From assembly GCF_001646945.1 (NCBI RefSeq), contig NZ_LUTV01000005.1:641998-705997 (forward strand): DNA of 64,000 bases, in the 5' to 3' direction. Within the stretch, counting starts at the first letter, position 1, and each line of letters starts with the position of its first letter. A program made the position numbers and the translations under genes. The DNA is from Endozoicomonas ascidiicola (GTDB lineage: Bacteria; Pseudomonadota; Gammaproteobacteria; Pseudomonadales; Endozoicomonadaceae). The notes below the pieces were generated by a model. The model was given only the letters and a program-made list of their open reading frames with translations. It did not search any database and was not told the DNA's origin. Shown here piece by piece: positions 55,513 to 63,042 of this stretch.

Positions 55513-56529
55513 ATGACGCCAGATTTTAAAATCACCATAGGCGGTAAAGATCGAACAGAGATTATCCGGGAAAACCTGATCAGCATCAGCCGTACCGATG
55601 AGGCCGGGCACAAATCCGACAGCCTGACCATTGAGCTGCACGACAATGGCAAACTGGCGTTTCCTTCCAAAGAGCAGGATATAAAACTCTGGATCGGTTA
55701 TCGCAACCCACTGACCCGTAATATTGATCTGGTGTATCGGGGTAACTACCGGCTCGATGGTGTGGAGTTTCCCTTTCCGGATTATCGAATGATTTTCTCC
55801 GCTTCCGGTGCCCGTTTACGCGGTGGCTTTACCTCGCCCCGGGATGGCGTCTGGCAGGAGATGACTCTGGGCACCATTGCCGAAACCATTGCGGTGCGTC
55901 ATGGGTTTGATCTGGCCATTTCCGAAAAGCTCAACAACATCCCCATCGAATTTGAAGATCAGAAAGCCCAGAGCGATGCCGATCTGCTCACTCGGTTAGC
56001 CAGTCGTTACGATGCCACCATGAAACCGGTAGGTAATAAACTGGTGCTGTTTGAGAAAGGCGACGGGAAAAGTGTGTCCGGTAACAGTATCAAGCCAGTG
56101 CATATTCCCATTAATCAGGAAACCGCCGGTAATGTGAAACTCAGTGGCCGGGTCAGGCAGAACTCGGTACGGGCCAACTACCGCAACCTCAATGCCGGTG
56201 GTGAGCAGTTTGTCGAAACGTCATCAGAACAACCTCAAAAGGTGCTGCCTCAGCTCTACGATTTTGAACCCGATGCCCGACAAGCAGCCTGGGCGGCGCT
56301 CCATGAAATTCAGCGAGCGCAGTTTGAATTTATTATGAGCAGAATGCCGGTGAATCAGGATGTGCGGGCAGAAGCCCTGGTGAATATCACCGGTCATCGC
56401 AGACCACAGGCTAACGGGGAATGGGTGGTGAAATCCTTAACGGAAACCCTGGATAATCAGGGCTTATGGCAGAGCTTTACCGCCAGTTATCCCAAGCAAC
56501 GGGTAAAACAGGTGCCTAACCCTGCTTAG
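55513..56529 (+). CDS. Late control / tail hub protein D
   Basis: 338 residues. P2 gpD-like baseplate hub: an N-terminal region with ISRTDEAGHKSDSLTIELHD, and DLLTRLASRYDATMKPVG. Last of the rightward late genes in this set; its 3' end overlaps the leftward Xre gene by 14 bases. Confidence 0.87.
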   Translation: MTPDFKITIGGKDRTEIIRENLISISRTDEAGHKSDSLTIELHDNGKLAFPSKEQDIKLWIGYRNPLTRNIDLVYRGNYRLDGVEFPFPDYRMIFSASGARLRGGFTSPRDGVWQEMTLGTIAETIAVRHGFDLAISEKLNNIPIEFEDQKAQSDADLLTRLASRYDATMKPVGNKLVLFEKGDGKSVSGNSIKPVHIPINQETAGNVKLSGRVRQNSVRANYRNLNAGGEQFVETSSEQPQKVLPQLYDFEPDARQAAWAALHEIQRAQFEFIMSRMPVNQDVRAEALVNITGHRRPQANGEWVVKSLTETLDNQGLWQSFTASYPKQRVKQVPNPA

Positions 56530-56869
56530 CGCCGATCATTCGCTTGGCAACCGACAGTATTAACGCTTTTTCTTCATCGGTTAAGCGTTGAGCTTCCATC
56601 ACTATTTCCTGCTCAATACGGCAGATTCTTTTGCTTCTCATTTGACCAATGCCTCTTATGTACCAATCCATACTGATATCCAGAATCTCACAGAGCCTTT
56701 CGATGCAGTGCATGGTTTTCGGATAGCTATCCTTCTCCCACTCTTTAACCGCACTCAGGCTTCGGTTCATCATTTGTGCCAGCTGCTTCTGTGATAGGCC
56801 TGCCGTGTTCCGGGCAAACCTCAATCGTTTATAGGCTGTTCCCGGGAGGTAGTCGGTTGACCCGGCCAT
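56516..56869 (-). CDS. XRE-type HTH regulator
   Basis: 117 residues. Helix-turn-helix KRLRFARNTAGLSQKQLA then NRSLSAVKEWEKDSYP, residues about 14-48, typical XRE. The C-terminal part is helical. It lies opposite to and overlapping the end of gpD, so it may also act by convergent transcription. Target unknown. Confidence 0.8.
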   Translation of the reverse strand: MAGSTDYLPGTAYKRLRFARNTAGLSQKQLAQMMNRSLSAVKEWEKDSYPKTMHCIERLCEILDISMDWYIRGIGQMRSKRICRIEQEIVMEAQRLTDEEKALILSVAKRMIGAKQG

Positions 56870-57034
56870 TACTGCACCTCAAGTACCTTTGAACTGGCTT
56901 GTTGTAGTCATGCCTTTGAAAAGTAGTTAGCGTTACAGGGTAGGCGATGTGACAGAAGGGCTTGAGTTCACATTGACAAAACAAATAGCGTAATGGAACG
57001 AAACCTGAAGCAGGAAGCCAGAAAGGAGAACACC

Positions 57035-57283
57035 ATGACATCCAAGGTAAGTATCAGCATTACTGACTACCAAAGAATGAAGGCGGCAGAGTGTTTGGTC
57101 ATAGAACGTATGGTGACGGAGAACTATCGTGACAACCTTGCTCGCTTGATATCTCTGGCGCGCCTTCGGGTGAAATTGGTTGCTCATCGAAAAAAGTACA
57201 AGGGGTTTTATAAACAGAAAGTTGAAAACCTGCTTAACCAACAAACAGGAGAAACAGAACAAACATTCCAATCAGTCCAATAG
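57035..57283 (+). CDS. Small basic phage protein
   Basis: 82 residues from ATG 57035, preceded by AAAGGAG; a start at 56993 lacks a site. Highly basic (KLVAHRKKYKGFYKQKVENLL), helical and without a known domain. Overlaps the end of the next leftward gene by 50 bases. No function is assigned. Confidence 0.55.
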   Translation: MTSKVSISITDYQRMKAAECLVIERMVTENYRDNLARLISLARLRVKLVAHRKKYKGFYKQKVENLLNQQTGETEQTFQSVQ

Positions 57284-57419
57284 GTAGCAAAGTCAAAAAA
57301 ACTACCCACGAGATGATTCTCTGCCTGCGTGATAGACCGGGAGCTTTAATACCGCACTGAGGGCAGGCAGGGGCTTGGTTTGATACCAAATGATGGCATT
57401 CTCTACATTCAGTCAACAT
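57234..57419 (-). CDS. Zinc-ribbon membrane protein
   Basis: 61 residues. N-terminal zinc ribbon CRECxxLVxxxAxxCPQCG (residues about 5-23) followed by one or two C-terminal membrane helices (SWVVFLTLLPIGLIGMFVL). AAGGAGG lies just before the ATG. Small zinc-ribbon/TM proteins occur next to phage repressors; role unknown. Confidence 0.7.
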   Translation of the reverse strand: MLTECRECHHLVSNQAPACPQCGIKAPGLSRRQRIISWVVFLTLLPIGLIGMFVLFLLFVG

Positions 57420-57454
57420 ACTATCCTCCTTGATGGCTGTTGTGCTTGGCGGGT

Positions 57455-58270
57455 CTATAAAACGTCAATCATCCCCTGTACAACAAGGGGGTCCAGATCG
57501 GCCGGTGCCAGATTCTTTTTTACCGCATGTTTATAGGCTGCAGCGATCACCTTGATCTCATCATCCAGGTTCAGGCTAACACCTTCATCGGCCTGCAACT
57601 GCTTCACCATTTGCATGACTGCTCTCATCAAGGTGATGGATACTTCGCCTTTCTCCACTACGGGTTTTACGGTTTGCAGCTGTCCAAATGATAAATCCCT
57701 GTCGTTTACTGGTTCCGGTTGATATAGCCCAAGTGTTTTACCATCGCCGTGTATCTGGTAAGGACCAACTCTTCCGGTGGCAATACCGTTTAATGGTTCC
57801 GGTTCCATGTAGCAAATGTAAAGGCGCTTATCTGCAAAAGAATCCCATAAATAATGTAAGGTCTCGTCACCGAAAGGCCCAGCCATAAACTCTCTGGCGG
57901 TATAGTTAATGCCCTTTCCTTTGTACTCATGGTAAGCCGGTGTCGTTAATTCGATAACTACCCGACGACCGTCGGTGAAAATATAAACATTTTCCCATAT
58001 GCCGTCTTCTGCATGCGCCTGAAGCTCTTCAGCCAGGAGCAAATCAGTTTCAAAGTTCGCAACGATATAAGGCGAGCCTTTCTCTTCGAGTAACCAGTTT
58101 GTACTTACATTCTCTGATCTCTGAATTGCGACAAGAATATCTGCTCCGGGAATATTGCCTTTCGTAATGTGCATTGATACCCCTCTCGAGAAACCCAAGT
58201 CATTAATAAACGGGGTTATTTTTCGCCCGTGAAGTATATCTGTGAGTCGCTCGAGAAAAATAGTCATCAA
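57455..58270 (-). CDS. CI-like phage repressor without a peptidase domain
   Basis: 271 residues. N-terminal CI-type HTH with LGFSRGVSMHITKGNIPGAD and NWLLEEKGSPYIV, about residues 24-70. There is no S24/LexA Ser-Lys dyad region; the C-terminal domain is different (RLYICYMEPEPLNGIATG, VKKNLAPADLDPL). So RecA-driven self-cleavage is unlikely, and lysogeny is probably broken by an antirepressor. Divergent from the rightward early genes; operators lie in the gap. Confidence 0.78.
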   Translation of the reverse strand: MMTIFLERLTDILHGRKITPFINDLGFSRGVSMHITKGNIPGADILVAIQRSENVSTNWLLEEKGSPYIVANFETDLLLAEELQAHAEDGIWENVYIFTDGRRVVIELTTPAYHEYKGKGINYTAREFMAGPFGDETLHYLWDSFADKRLYICYMEPEPLNGIATGRVGPYQIHGDGKTLGLYQPEPVNDRDLSFGQLQTVKPVVEKGEVSITLMRAVMQMVKQLQADEGVSLNLDDEIKVIAAAYKHAVKKNLAPADLDPLVVQGMIDVL

Positions 58271-58287
58271 AATGTGATTAAAATGCT

Positions 58288-58352
58288 TTGACAGTTATAA
58301 ATACATGATTTAAATTAATCTGACTCTGCAAACAATCATAAATATATGACTT
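58288..58352 (+). promoter_or_regulatory. Early rightward promoter with repeated operator-like boxes
   Basis: TTGACA (58288-58293), a 17-base spacer and TAAATT (58311-58316) form a strong sigma-70 promoter for the early genes. ATAAATACATGATTT (58297-58311) and ATAAATATATGACTT (58338-58352) are near-identical direct copies, one covering the -10 spacer and one downstream. They are candidate binding sites for the divergent CI-like repressor. Confidence 0.65.
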
Positions 58353-58402
58353 GCTGCACAGTGTGACACATTACATTAATTATTCCTTATAAGGAGACAA
58401 AT

Positions 58403-58600
58403 ATGCAATTCGTTCTGCTCAGTTCAAGAGCATCTCTCGAACTTACCGAGAGAATAGACCGACTGGCAACGGCGGAGAATCGCAGTCGCTCACAGAAGAT
58501 GCGAATGATGTTGGAAAAGGCGGTAAGTGAAGAAGAGCAAGCTCTGGGGTTGCCACCAATCACTGAAGGCGAAAAAGCCGTAAACGATCATGCGGCCTGA
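58403..58600 (+). CDS. Ribbon-helix-helix regulator, copy 1
   Basis: 65 residues. Arc/CopG-type: a beta strand (MQFVLLSSR), helices SLELTERIDRLATAE and RSRSQKMRMMLEKAV, then a tail LGLPPI...DHAA. Strong AAGGAG before the ATG. First rightward early gene. It shares the tail motif with the next gene, so the two look like a duplication. Confidence 0.75.
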   Translation: MQFVLLSSRASLELTERIDRLATAENRSRSQKMRMMLEKAVSEEEQALGLPPITEGEKAVNDHAA

Positions 58601-58655
58601 ATAAACCGCCAACGTACAGTGGGCAAGATTAATCAACTTAGACGGGGAGCAAATT

Positions 58656-58877
58656 ATGGCAAGCAACAAGCAACTGCCTATTCGCACTTTTCGGTTTATC
58701 GATGAGTTGTCTGACCAGCGTTTAGTGAGGTTGGCGGAAACAGATCGTCGAAAGGTGGCACAAATGGCAAGACTGATTATTGAAGATGGTCTGAATGCCA
58801 TGGAGAAGAAGTTGGGTTTGCCACCCATTGATAAGGCAAGTGAAGCAAGCAGTAACGAGGCAGATCATGCGGCCTGA
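58656..58877 (+). CDS. Ribbon-helix-helix regulator, copy 2
   Basis: 73 residues. Same arrangement as copy 1 with IRTFRFIDELSDQRL, RKVAQMARLIIEDGL and the shared LGLPPI ... DHAA tail. GGGGAG precedes its ATG. Possibly a paralogous or heterodimeric Cro-like partner acting on the early promoter; role inferred. Confidence 0.75.
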   Translation: MASNKQLPIRTFRFIDELSDQRLVRLAETDRRKVAQMARLIIEDGLNAMEKKLGLPPIDKASEASSNEADHAA

Positions 58878-58948
58878 AAAAACAAAACCCCACCAATGTG
58901 GAGTTGGCAGGGTTCAATAAACATACTTAAAACAAGAGACATAAGAAT

Positions 58949-59605
58949 ATGAAATCTCTGATTGAATTGCAAATCGCAGTACTGGCAGACGACAACACAG
59001 GCATTCAAAGTTATCTGAGTGAGATTGATCGTAAGACTGAAACTGAGCTGTTCCAACGTGCCGGTGAGCATTTTGGTTTCAAAACAGTGCTTATTGAGGG
59101 GCGTTGCTACGGACGAAGGAGTTCGTTAGCCCGCGTTTTTGGGTATACAGATGAGTCTGGTGTGAGAAAAATTTTCACCAGACTTCAAATTCCTACCCGA
59201 TCCATTGGTTCATTCGGACAAAATGTCCGGTCTGAATTAATCGAAGCTTTAGACCTAAGTCCAAAAGACACAAAAGCCACTCTCATCTGTTGGGACTCGT
59301 TCTTAGTTGCTGGAATGCACTCAACGACAGATCAAGCCAAACAAGTTCAAAAATATCTCCTCGAAACCGAGCGAGCCGCTCGTATCGCTAACGGTGTCGG
59401 TTTAGACCTTGACCTCCACAAGGTTCGCCAGAACCGACTGGCTGAAGCTGACCAGGTGAGCAAAATGCTGGCAAGGGTAGATCGTATTCAGGATGCCTCG
59501 ATGAAGCGGGTAGCCCTGGCAGAAATTAATGATGCGATGGGTGGAACCCTGAAAAAACACGGTATGCAAATCGATTTGCTGGAAGAGGGAAAATCTCAGC
59601 ATTAA
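58949..59605 (+). CDS. BRO-N-like phage protein, possible antirepressor
   Basis: 218 residues. A central segment, SLARVFGYTDESGVRKIF followed by LICWDSFLVAGMHSTTDQA and QKYLLETERAAR, resembles BRO-N domains of phage antirepressors, with the rest helical and charged. No HTH is clear. Since the CI-like repressor lacks a cleavable domain, an antirepressor would fit; this is inference from pattern and position. Confidence 0.5.
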   Translation: MKSLIELQIAVLADDNTGIQSYLSEIDRKTETELFQRAGEHFGFKTVLIEGRCYGRRSSLARVFGYTDESGVRKIFTRLQIPTRSIGSFGQNVRSELIEALDLSPKDTKATLICWDSFLVAGMHSTTDQAKQVQKYLLETERAARIANGVGLDLDLHKVRQNRLAEADQVSKMLARVDRIQDASMKRVALAEINDAMGGTLKKHGMQIDLLEEGKSQH

Positions 59606-59617
59606 AGGTTTCAACTA

Positions 59618-59750
59618 AACCGATAGTTCGCACAACACCTTTATAAGGTGCAAAAAAAAAGCCCCCTGGCAGGGGGGCTTTTACAGGCAAGGCTAGCAGG
59701 CCCTGCCAGTGACGCCGGAAAGCCCTAGGGCTGAACCGATAGCTCGCACA
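59618..59750. repeat. 17-bp direct repeats flanking a terminator hairpin
   Basis: AACCGATAGTTCGCACA (59618-59634) and AACCGATAGCTCGCACA (59734-59750) differ at one base. They bracket the terminator at 59657-59682. The layout could be a regulator-binding pair controlling the CII-like gene, or a small inserted cassette. The gap 59606-59846 otherwise holds no gene. Confidence 0.65.
59651..59682. terminator. Bidirectional intrinsic terminator
   Basis: A stem AAAAGCCCCC pairing with GGGGGCTTTT around a short loop. On the minus strand it is followed by nine Ts; on the plus strand by four. It can end the rightward transcript of the BRO-like gene and any leftward readthrough from the early operon. 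Confidence 0.85.
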
Positions 59751-59846
59751 CTTTCGCCACACAGCAGATATTAGCACATCTTCTGTATGTCAAGGGTACT
59801 TCGGCGTCCACCAATTAACCATGTGAATGGAAATGGAGACGTCACA

Positions 59847-60326
59847 ATGCCCACATCAACCGATACTGCCCGGCCTGATTTCAGCCTGGTACTGTCCGCG
59901 ATCCGCAAAGCCTGTGAGCAATACCCCGGCGGTACAAACGCCTTAAGTCTGGCGCTGGGGAAAGGAAGTAACACCCTTGCCAACGAACTAAACCCCGCCA
60001 TGAGCAGCCACAAGCTTGGCCTGTTCGATGCCCTTACCCTGTTAAGCCTGTTGAAAGACCCTGCTCCCCTGCGAGCCATTGCCGCCATTCTCAACCACAC
60101 CATTATTCCCCTGGGAGATTTCTCTACCACCAGTGATGTTGAGTTACTCAATGCCTATGCCAAATGGCATGCGGAGATCGGAGATGTAGCCCGAGAAGTG
60201 TCCAAAACTCTGGAAGACGGTCGCATCGAAATGCATGAGTACCAGCGGATTCTCAAAGAAGGCCTGGAACAGGTTCAGCAGTTCTTTCTGTTTATGAACC
60301 GGTTAGAGGCCTTGATCGATGGCTGA
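59847..60326 (+). CDS. CII-family phage regulatory protein
   Basis: About 159 residues from ATG 59847 (GGAGA ahead); an in-frame ATG at 59787 is less well placed. Motifs match phage CII-family regulators: CEQYPGGTNALSLALGKGSNTLANELNP and LGLFDALTLLSLLKD (written in parts, residues about 18-75). Expected to bind DNA near the early promoter. First gene of a tightly packed early operon. Confidence 0.75.
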   Translation: MPTSTDTARPDFSLVLSAIRKACEQYPGGTNALSLALGKGSNTLANELNPAMSSHKLGLFDALTLLSLLKDPAPLRAIAAILNHTIIPLGDFSTTSDVELLNAYAKWHAEIGDVAREVSKTLEDGRIEMHEYQRILKEGLEQVQQFFLFMNRLEALIDG

Positions 60327-60552
60327 AATACCGAAAGATCTTCGCAAGCGGGGGATTCAGCGGGTTACCGACAATGTTGCGCCCGGTCAGGTGTTAGACC
60401 CAAAGCATGTTGCCAAAGCTGCTCGTATTTTCTTTAAGGACGAACTAATCGAGTTCCTAACGAGGTACCAGGAACGGCAGGAGAACACACCATGCCAGGT
60501 ATCAGACCCGAACACCGCTGGCAGCGATTCCCCAAGCGACAGCTGTGCATAA
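60319..60552 (+). CDS. Small phage early protein
   Basis: 77 residues, no known family. Basic N-terminus (IPKDLRKRGIQRV), a helical stretch (KAARIFFKDELIEFLTRY), and a Ser/Asp/Cys-containing tail. Overlaps the CII-like gene by eight bases and the next ORF by about 60 bases in another frame. Probably a regulatory or DNA-binding accessory. Confidence 0.55.
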   Translation: MAEIPKDLRKRGIQRVTDNVAPGQVLDPKHVAKAARIFFKDELIEFLTRYQERQENTPCQVSDPNTAGSDSPSDSCA

Positions 60553-60752
60553 CGCTGGAGCAGCAGGACGTGACACCAGCGCAGATGTCGGAGTGCTTTC
60601 AACGAAGCTCCCTGGTGAATGCCATGAGCTTTGAAGAAGCCATGGATGACGATTTGCTCAGAAGAATCATCAAGCTCTATGCCCGGGCAACCCGGGAAAG
60701 GCAACAGAACCAGAAACAGGCCATCGGTGAAGCTGAAGGAGGTAAGCCGTGA
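60492..60752 (+). CDS. Small phage early protein
   Basis: 86 residues. Helical with RRIIKLYARATRERQQNQK; GGAGAA precedes the ATG. It overlaps the previous gene in a different frame and its stop overlaps the recombinase start (GTGA). No family is recognised. Confidence 0.55.
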   Translation: MPGIRPEHRWQRFPKRQLCITLEQQDVTPAQMSECFQRSSLVNAMSFEEAMDDDLLRRIIKLYARATRERQQNQKQAIGEAEGGKP

Positions 60753-61390
60753 AGCAGAATATAAAAACCAGAAAACAACAGGTGTTTGATACTTACTTTA
60801 CCCATTCCGAAGAAAAGCGGCTGCTTGCCTGCCTGAAACAACAGGCCAGTGTCGAAGCCCGTCGGGATCTGGCATGGATGCAGTTGGCTCGCCACTCGGC
60901 GGTTCGGGTTTGTGTGCTTTCTGGCCTCACCCTGGGTGATGCCATGTTGGCACTGCGCAGTGAACGGCTGGAAATTCGCCCGGAGATAAACAAGGGCAAT
61001 AAACATCAGAGCCTGTTTGCCAGTAAGAACATTCTTAAAGCCCTGCGCACCCTGGTGAAAATTCATAAGGAGATGGCTCAGGAACAGGACTGGCCAGAAA
61101 CTCCCTACCACGATCGCCCGTTGATTCTCTCCCGCAACCATAAAGGCATGAGCATTCGTTCCTTCCAATCCCGCATGACTCATTGGTGCAAAGCGGCGGG
61201 TGTTGCTCCCGGCTCTCCCCACTGGTGGCGGCATACCTGGGCAAAGCGACAGGTAGAGGCCGGTGATGATGTCGGCCGGACATTACTGCGGGTTCAGGTG
61301 TTTCTTGGCCATGAAGATTTAAAGACCACGGCCATCTATACCCAGCCAGACAAAGAAGAGATGCAGGATTTCGGGAGGTTTGCGGTATGA
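60749..61390 (+). CDS. Compact tyrosine recombinase
   Basis: 213 residues from GTG 60749, preceded by GGAGG. Catalytic-domain features: an Arg in RHSAVRVCVLSGLTLGDA, a Lys in INKGNKHQSLF, the HxxR box in HWWRHTWAK, the second His in LGHEDLKTTAIYTQ, and the nucleophilic Tyr there. The N-terminal core-binding domain of normal integrases is missing or very short. It lies inside the early operon, not at the prophage edge, so it may be the integrase or a resolvase. Confidence 0.75.
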   Translation: MKQNIKTRKQQVFDTYFTHSEEKRLLACLKQQASVEARRDLAWMQLARHSAVRVCVLSGLTLGDAMLALRSERLEIRPEINKGNKHQSLFASKNILKALRTLVKIHKEMAQEQDWPETPYHDRPLILSRNHKGMSIRSFQSRMTHWCKAAGVAPGSPHWWRHTWAKRQVEAGDDVGRTLLRVQVFLGHEDLKTTAIYTQPDKEEMQDFGRFAV

Positions 61391-61710
61391 ACAGCCAATT
61401 ATCAAGAAGTGATCAAGCTCACTATGAACAACAACAGGCGTCTATTGCTCTGTGTATTGATATTCAACCACCGGTGGTGAAACAGGTTCTGCAATACGTG
61501 TTGATTGATCACCCGGTAGGCGACAACGCCAGGCAGCTTGCCGCCATTTTTGTCGGTCTGGCGCTTCGTTCTCCGGTGGATCTGCAAGGTTTAGCCGAAT
61601 TTGGCCGGGAAGAAATGCGCCTGTTCCATGAACTGATTGAAGAAGCCAACACCAGTATTGATCACTGGCCAGTGGCTGCCGGGCTGGTCAAACAGCTTTA
61701 TCAATTTTAG
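61387..61710 (+). CDS. Phage early hypothetical protein
   Basis: 107 residues, helical, no known motif. It contains VKQVLQYVLIDHPVGDNARQ-like helices and GREEMRLFHELIEEANT. Overlaps the recombinase by four bases and is followed nine bases later by the CsrA-like gene. Function unknown. Confidence 0.55.
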   Translation: MNSQLSRSDQAHYEQQQASIALCIDIQPPVVKQVLQYVLIDHPVGDNARQLAAIFVGLALRSPVDLQGLAEFGREEMRLFHELIEEANTSIDHWPVAAGLVKQLYQF

Positions 61711-61719
61711 GAGAATTTC

Positions 61720-62049
61720 ATGCTGGTACTGACCCGCAAAACCGGAGAAGTCATTCGTATTAACGGTTCCCTGAGCCTGAAGCTGCTGGGTTTCAGCAAT
61801 GACTATATCCATGTCTCCCTGTCGTCCAGTGAGGAGCGCGTACTGATCAACCGGAACCATGGCGTGTTGTTCAATGCTGCTGGCTTGAAAGTGATCAGCA
61901 AACCCCGGAGCAATTTCGTCCGGTTTCTGATTGATGCGCCCAAAGACGTGAAGATCTGGCGCGAAGAGATCTGGCTACAGATGAATGGGCAGGAAGTAGC
62001 GTGTAAGCCCAAACAACAAAAACAATTGAATAAAAAGGAGGTGGCTTAG
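61720..62049 (+). CDS. Elongated CsrA-like RNA-binding protein
   Basis: 109 residues versus about 61-70 for normal CsrA. Begins MLVLTRKTGEVIRIN, matching the CsrA first strand including the RNA-contacting Leu4 and Arg6. The CsrA end APKDVKIWREEIW is also intact, with the second RNA-contacting Arg81. Between them about 35 extra residues, which may duplicate the middle strands (LKLLGFSNDYIHVSL and RSNFVRFLIDAP). Likely post-transcriptional control of phage or host mRNAs; altered dimer shape is expected. AGGAG precedes the ATG. Confidence 0.78.
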   Translation: MLVLTRKTGEVIRINGSLSLKLLGFSNDYIHVSLSSSEERVLINRNHGVLFNAAGLKVISKPRSNFVRFLIDAPKDVKIWREEIWLQMNGQEVACKPKQQKQLNKKEVA

Positions 62050-62384
62050 TGGCTACGCAACCCAACCAACAGAGCAATCGGAAGCAAGCGCAGGCGTTGG
62101 TGCGTTCCCTGGTTGATCTGGCCATGGGCGACACGGGTGCTGCTTCGGCAGCAGCCCAGGTGTTGCTGAGCTGTTACGACGGCTCAAGTTTTCATCTGTG
62201 TATTCGGGATATGTGTGTTCTGGATAAACAGCACTATCAGGCAGCGCTGCTGCTGATCAATTTGCGGGTGCTGGACGGCATCGAGCCTCAGGAGCTGTTT
62301 GATGATTACAAACTGTTCCCGAAAATCGCTGAGCGCTGGAAGGATCACCTGCACTACCAGGTAAGAGGGAATGACCATGGCTGA
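62049..62384 (+). CDS. Phage early hypothetical protein
   Basis: 111 residues from GTG 62049, overlapping the CsrA-like stop. It contains ALVRSLVDLAMGDTGAASAAA and SCYDGSSFHLCIRDMCVLD, a pattern seen in small conserved proteins of prophage early regions. The preceding AAGGAGG tract supports the GTG start. Function unknown. Confidence 0.6.
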   Translation: MATQPNQQSNRKQAQALVRSLVDLAMGDTGAASAAAQVLLSCYDGSSFHLCIRDMCVLDKQHYQAALLLINLRVLDGIEPQELFDDYKLFPKIAERWKDHLHYQVRGNDHG

Positions 62385-62652
62385 ACCCGTGTATGACTTT
62401 GAGATTGAATCTCTGGAAATCACCAGTGATGAAGAAAAGGCATTCAGCAAGCTGATCTCCCATATTCGTCAGCATCACATGACGTTGGATGGGGCTCTTT
62501 CTGATCAGGAGTCCCGGCAGGTGCTGAAACTGTTGAATGACATTAATAAGAGCATTGCCCATATGGGGAAAGTTGATCCCCTGCCCAGCACCGGAATGAT
62601 GGGGGCGACGTTACCGCCACTGTTCACTAAACGAGTTATTCGATGTTCGTAA
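62377..62652 (+). CDS. Phage early hypothetical protein
   Basis: 91 residues from ATG 62377 (GAGGG eight bases upstream). Acidic N-terminus (FEIESLEITSDEEKAF) and helical middle. No motif is recognised. Overlaps the previous gene by eight bases and the next short ORF by ten. Confidence 0.55.
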   Translation: MAEPVYDFEIESLEITSDEEKAFSKLISHIRQHHMTLDGALSDQESRQVLKLLNDINKSIAHMGKVDPLPSTGMMGATLPPLFTKRVIRCS

Positions 62653-62813
62653 TTCGCAACCAACCCAATGGCACCGGCTATGAACTGGTGCCAAAGCAGC
62701 CAGGGCAGGCGATCTACCGGAAACCCCGCCCAGACACTGAACAGAAAGAACAAGACCATGGACAGACAGCAGCACAGACAACAGAACCGACAAAGACACA
62801 GCAAAAGCGATGA
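62643..62813 (+). CDS. Short phage ORF
   Basis: 56 residues: MFVIRNQPNGTGYELVPKQP, then a Gln/Lys/Thr-rich tail. The start overlaps the previous gene and the site is weak. Composition is compatible with a small early protein; the overlapping ORF at 62758 competes with its C-terminus. Confidence 0.4.
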   Translation: MFVIRNQPNGTGYELVPKQPGQAIYRKPRPDTEQKEQDHGQTAAQTTEPTKTQQKR

Positions 62814-62982
62814 CCTTCTGGGTTTTCGCTGTCATTTCTACCCGGCGAGCATCTGCACTGGCAGACAGATACCCGCCAAATGTCGTCCGGCCTTTGCCGC
62901 TGATCGTCCACTCTGCCCCGACTCCGGGCAGTGCAATAAACCAGAAGCCGAGCGGGTGAAGCTGGTGAATAGCTGCTCTTAA
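62758..62982 (+). CDS. Small cysteine-rich phage protein
   Basis: 74 residues if started at ATG 62758. After a Gln/Arg-rich start it has five spaced cysteines (FRCHFYPASIC, AKCRP, PLCPDSGQC) that could bind zinc. The frame opens earlier at 62668. It overlaps the ORF at 62643-62813, and either or both may be real. Confidence 0.4.
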   Translation: MDRQQHRQQNRQRHSKSDDLLGFRCHFYPASICTGRQIPAKCRPAFAADRPLCPDSGQCNKPEAERVKLVNSCS

Positions 62983-63042
62983 CCGTCAGCATCAATAACA
63001 AAGAACGCTATTGGCAGATGGCGCGGAAAATCAGGAACAGGA

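Noticed and set aside
62714-63001. Leftward 95-residue open frame in the early region
   Set aside because: All solid genes around it run rightward, it lacks a ribosome binding site, and it is the complement of the cysteine-rich ORF.
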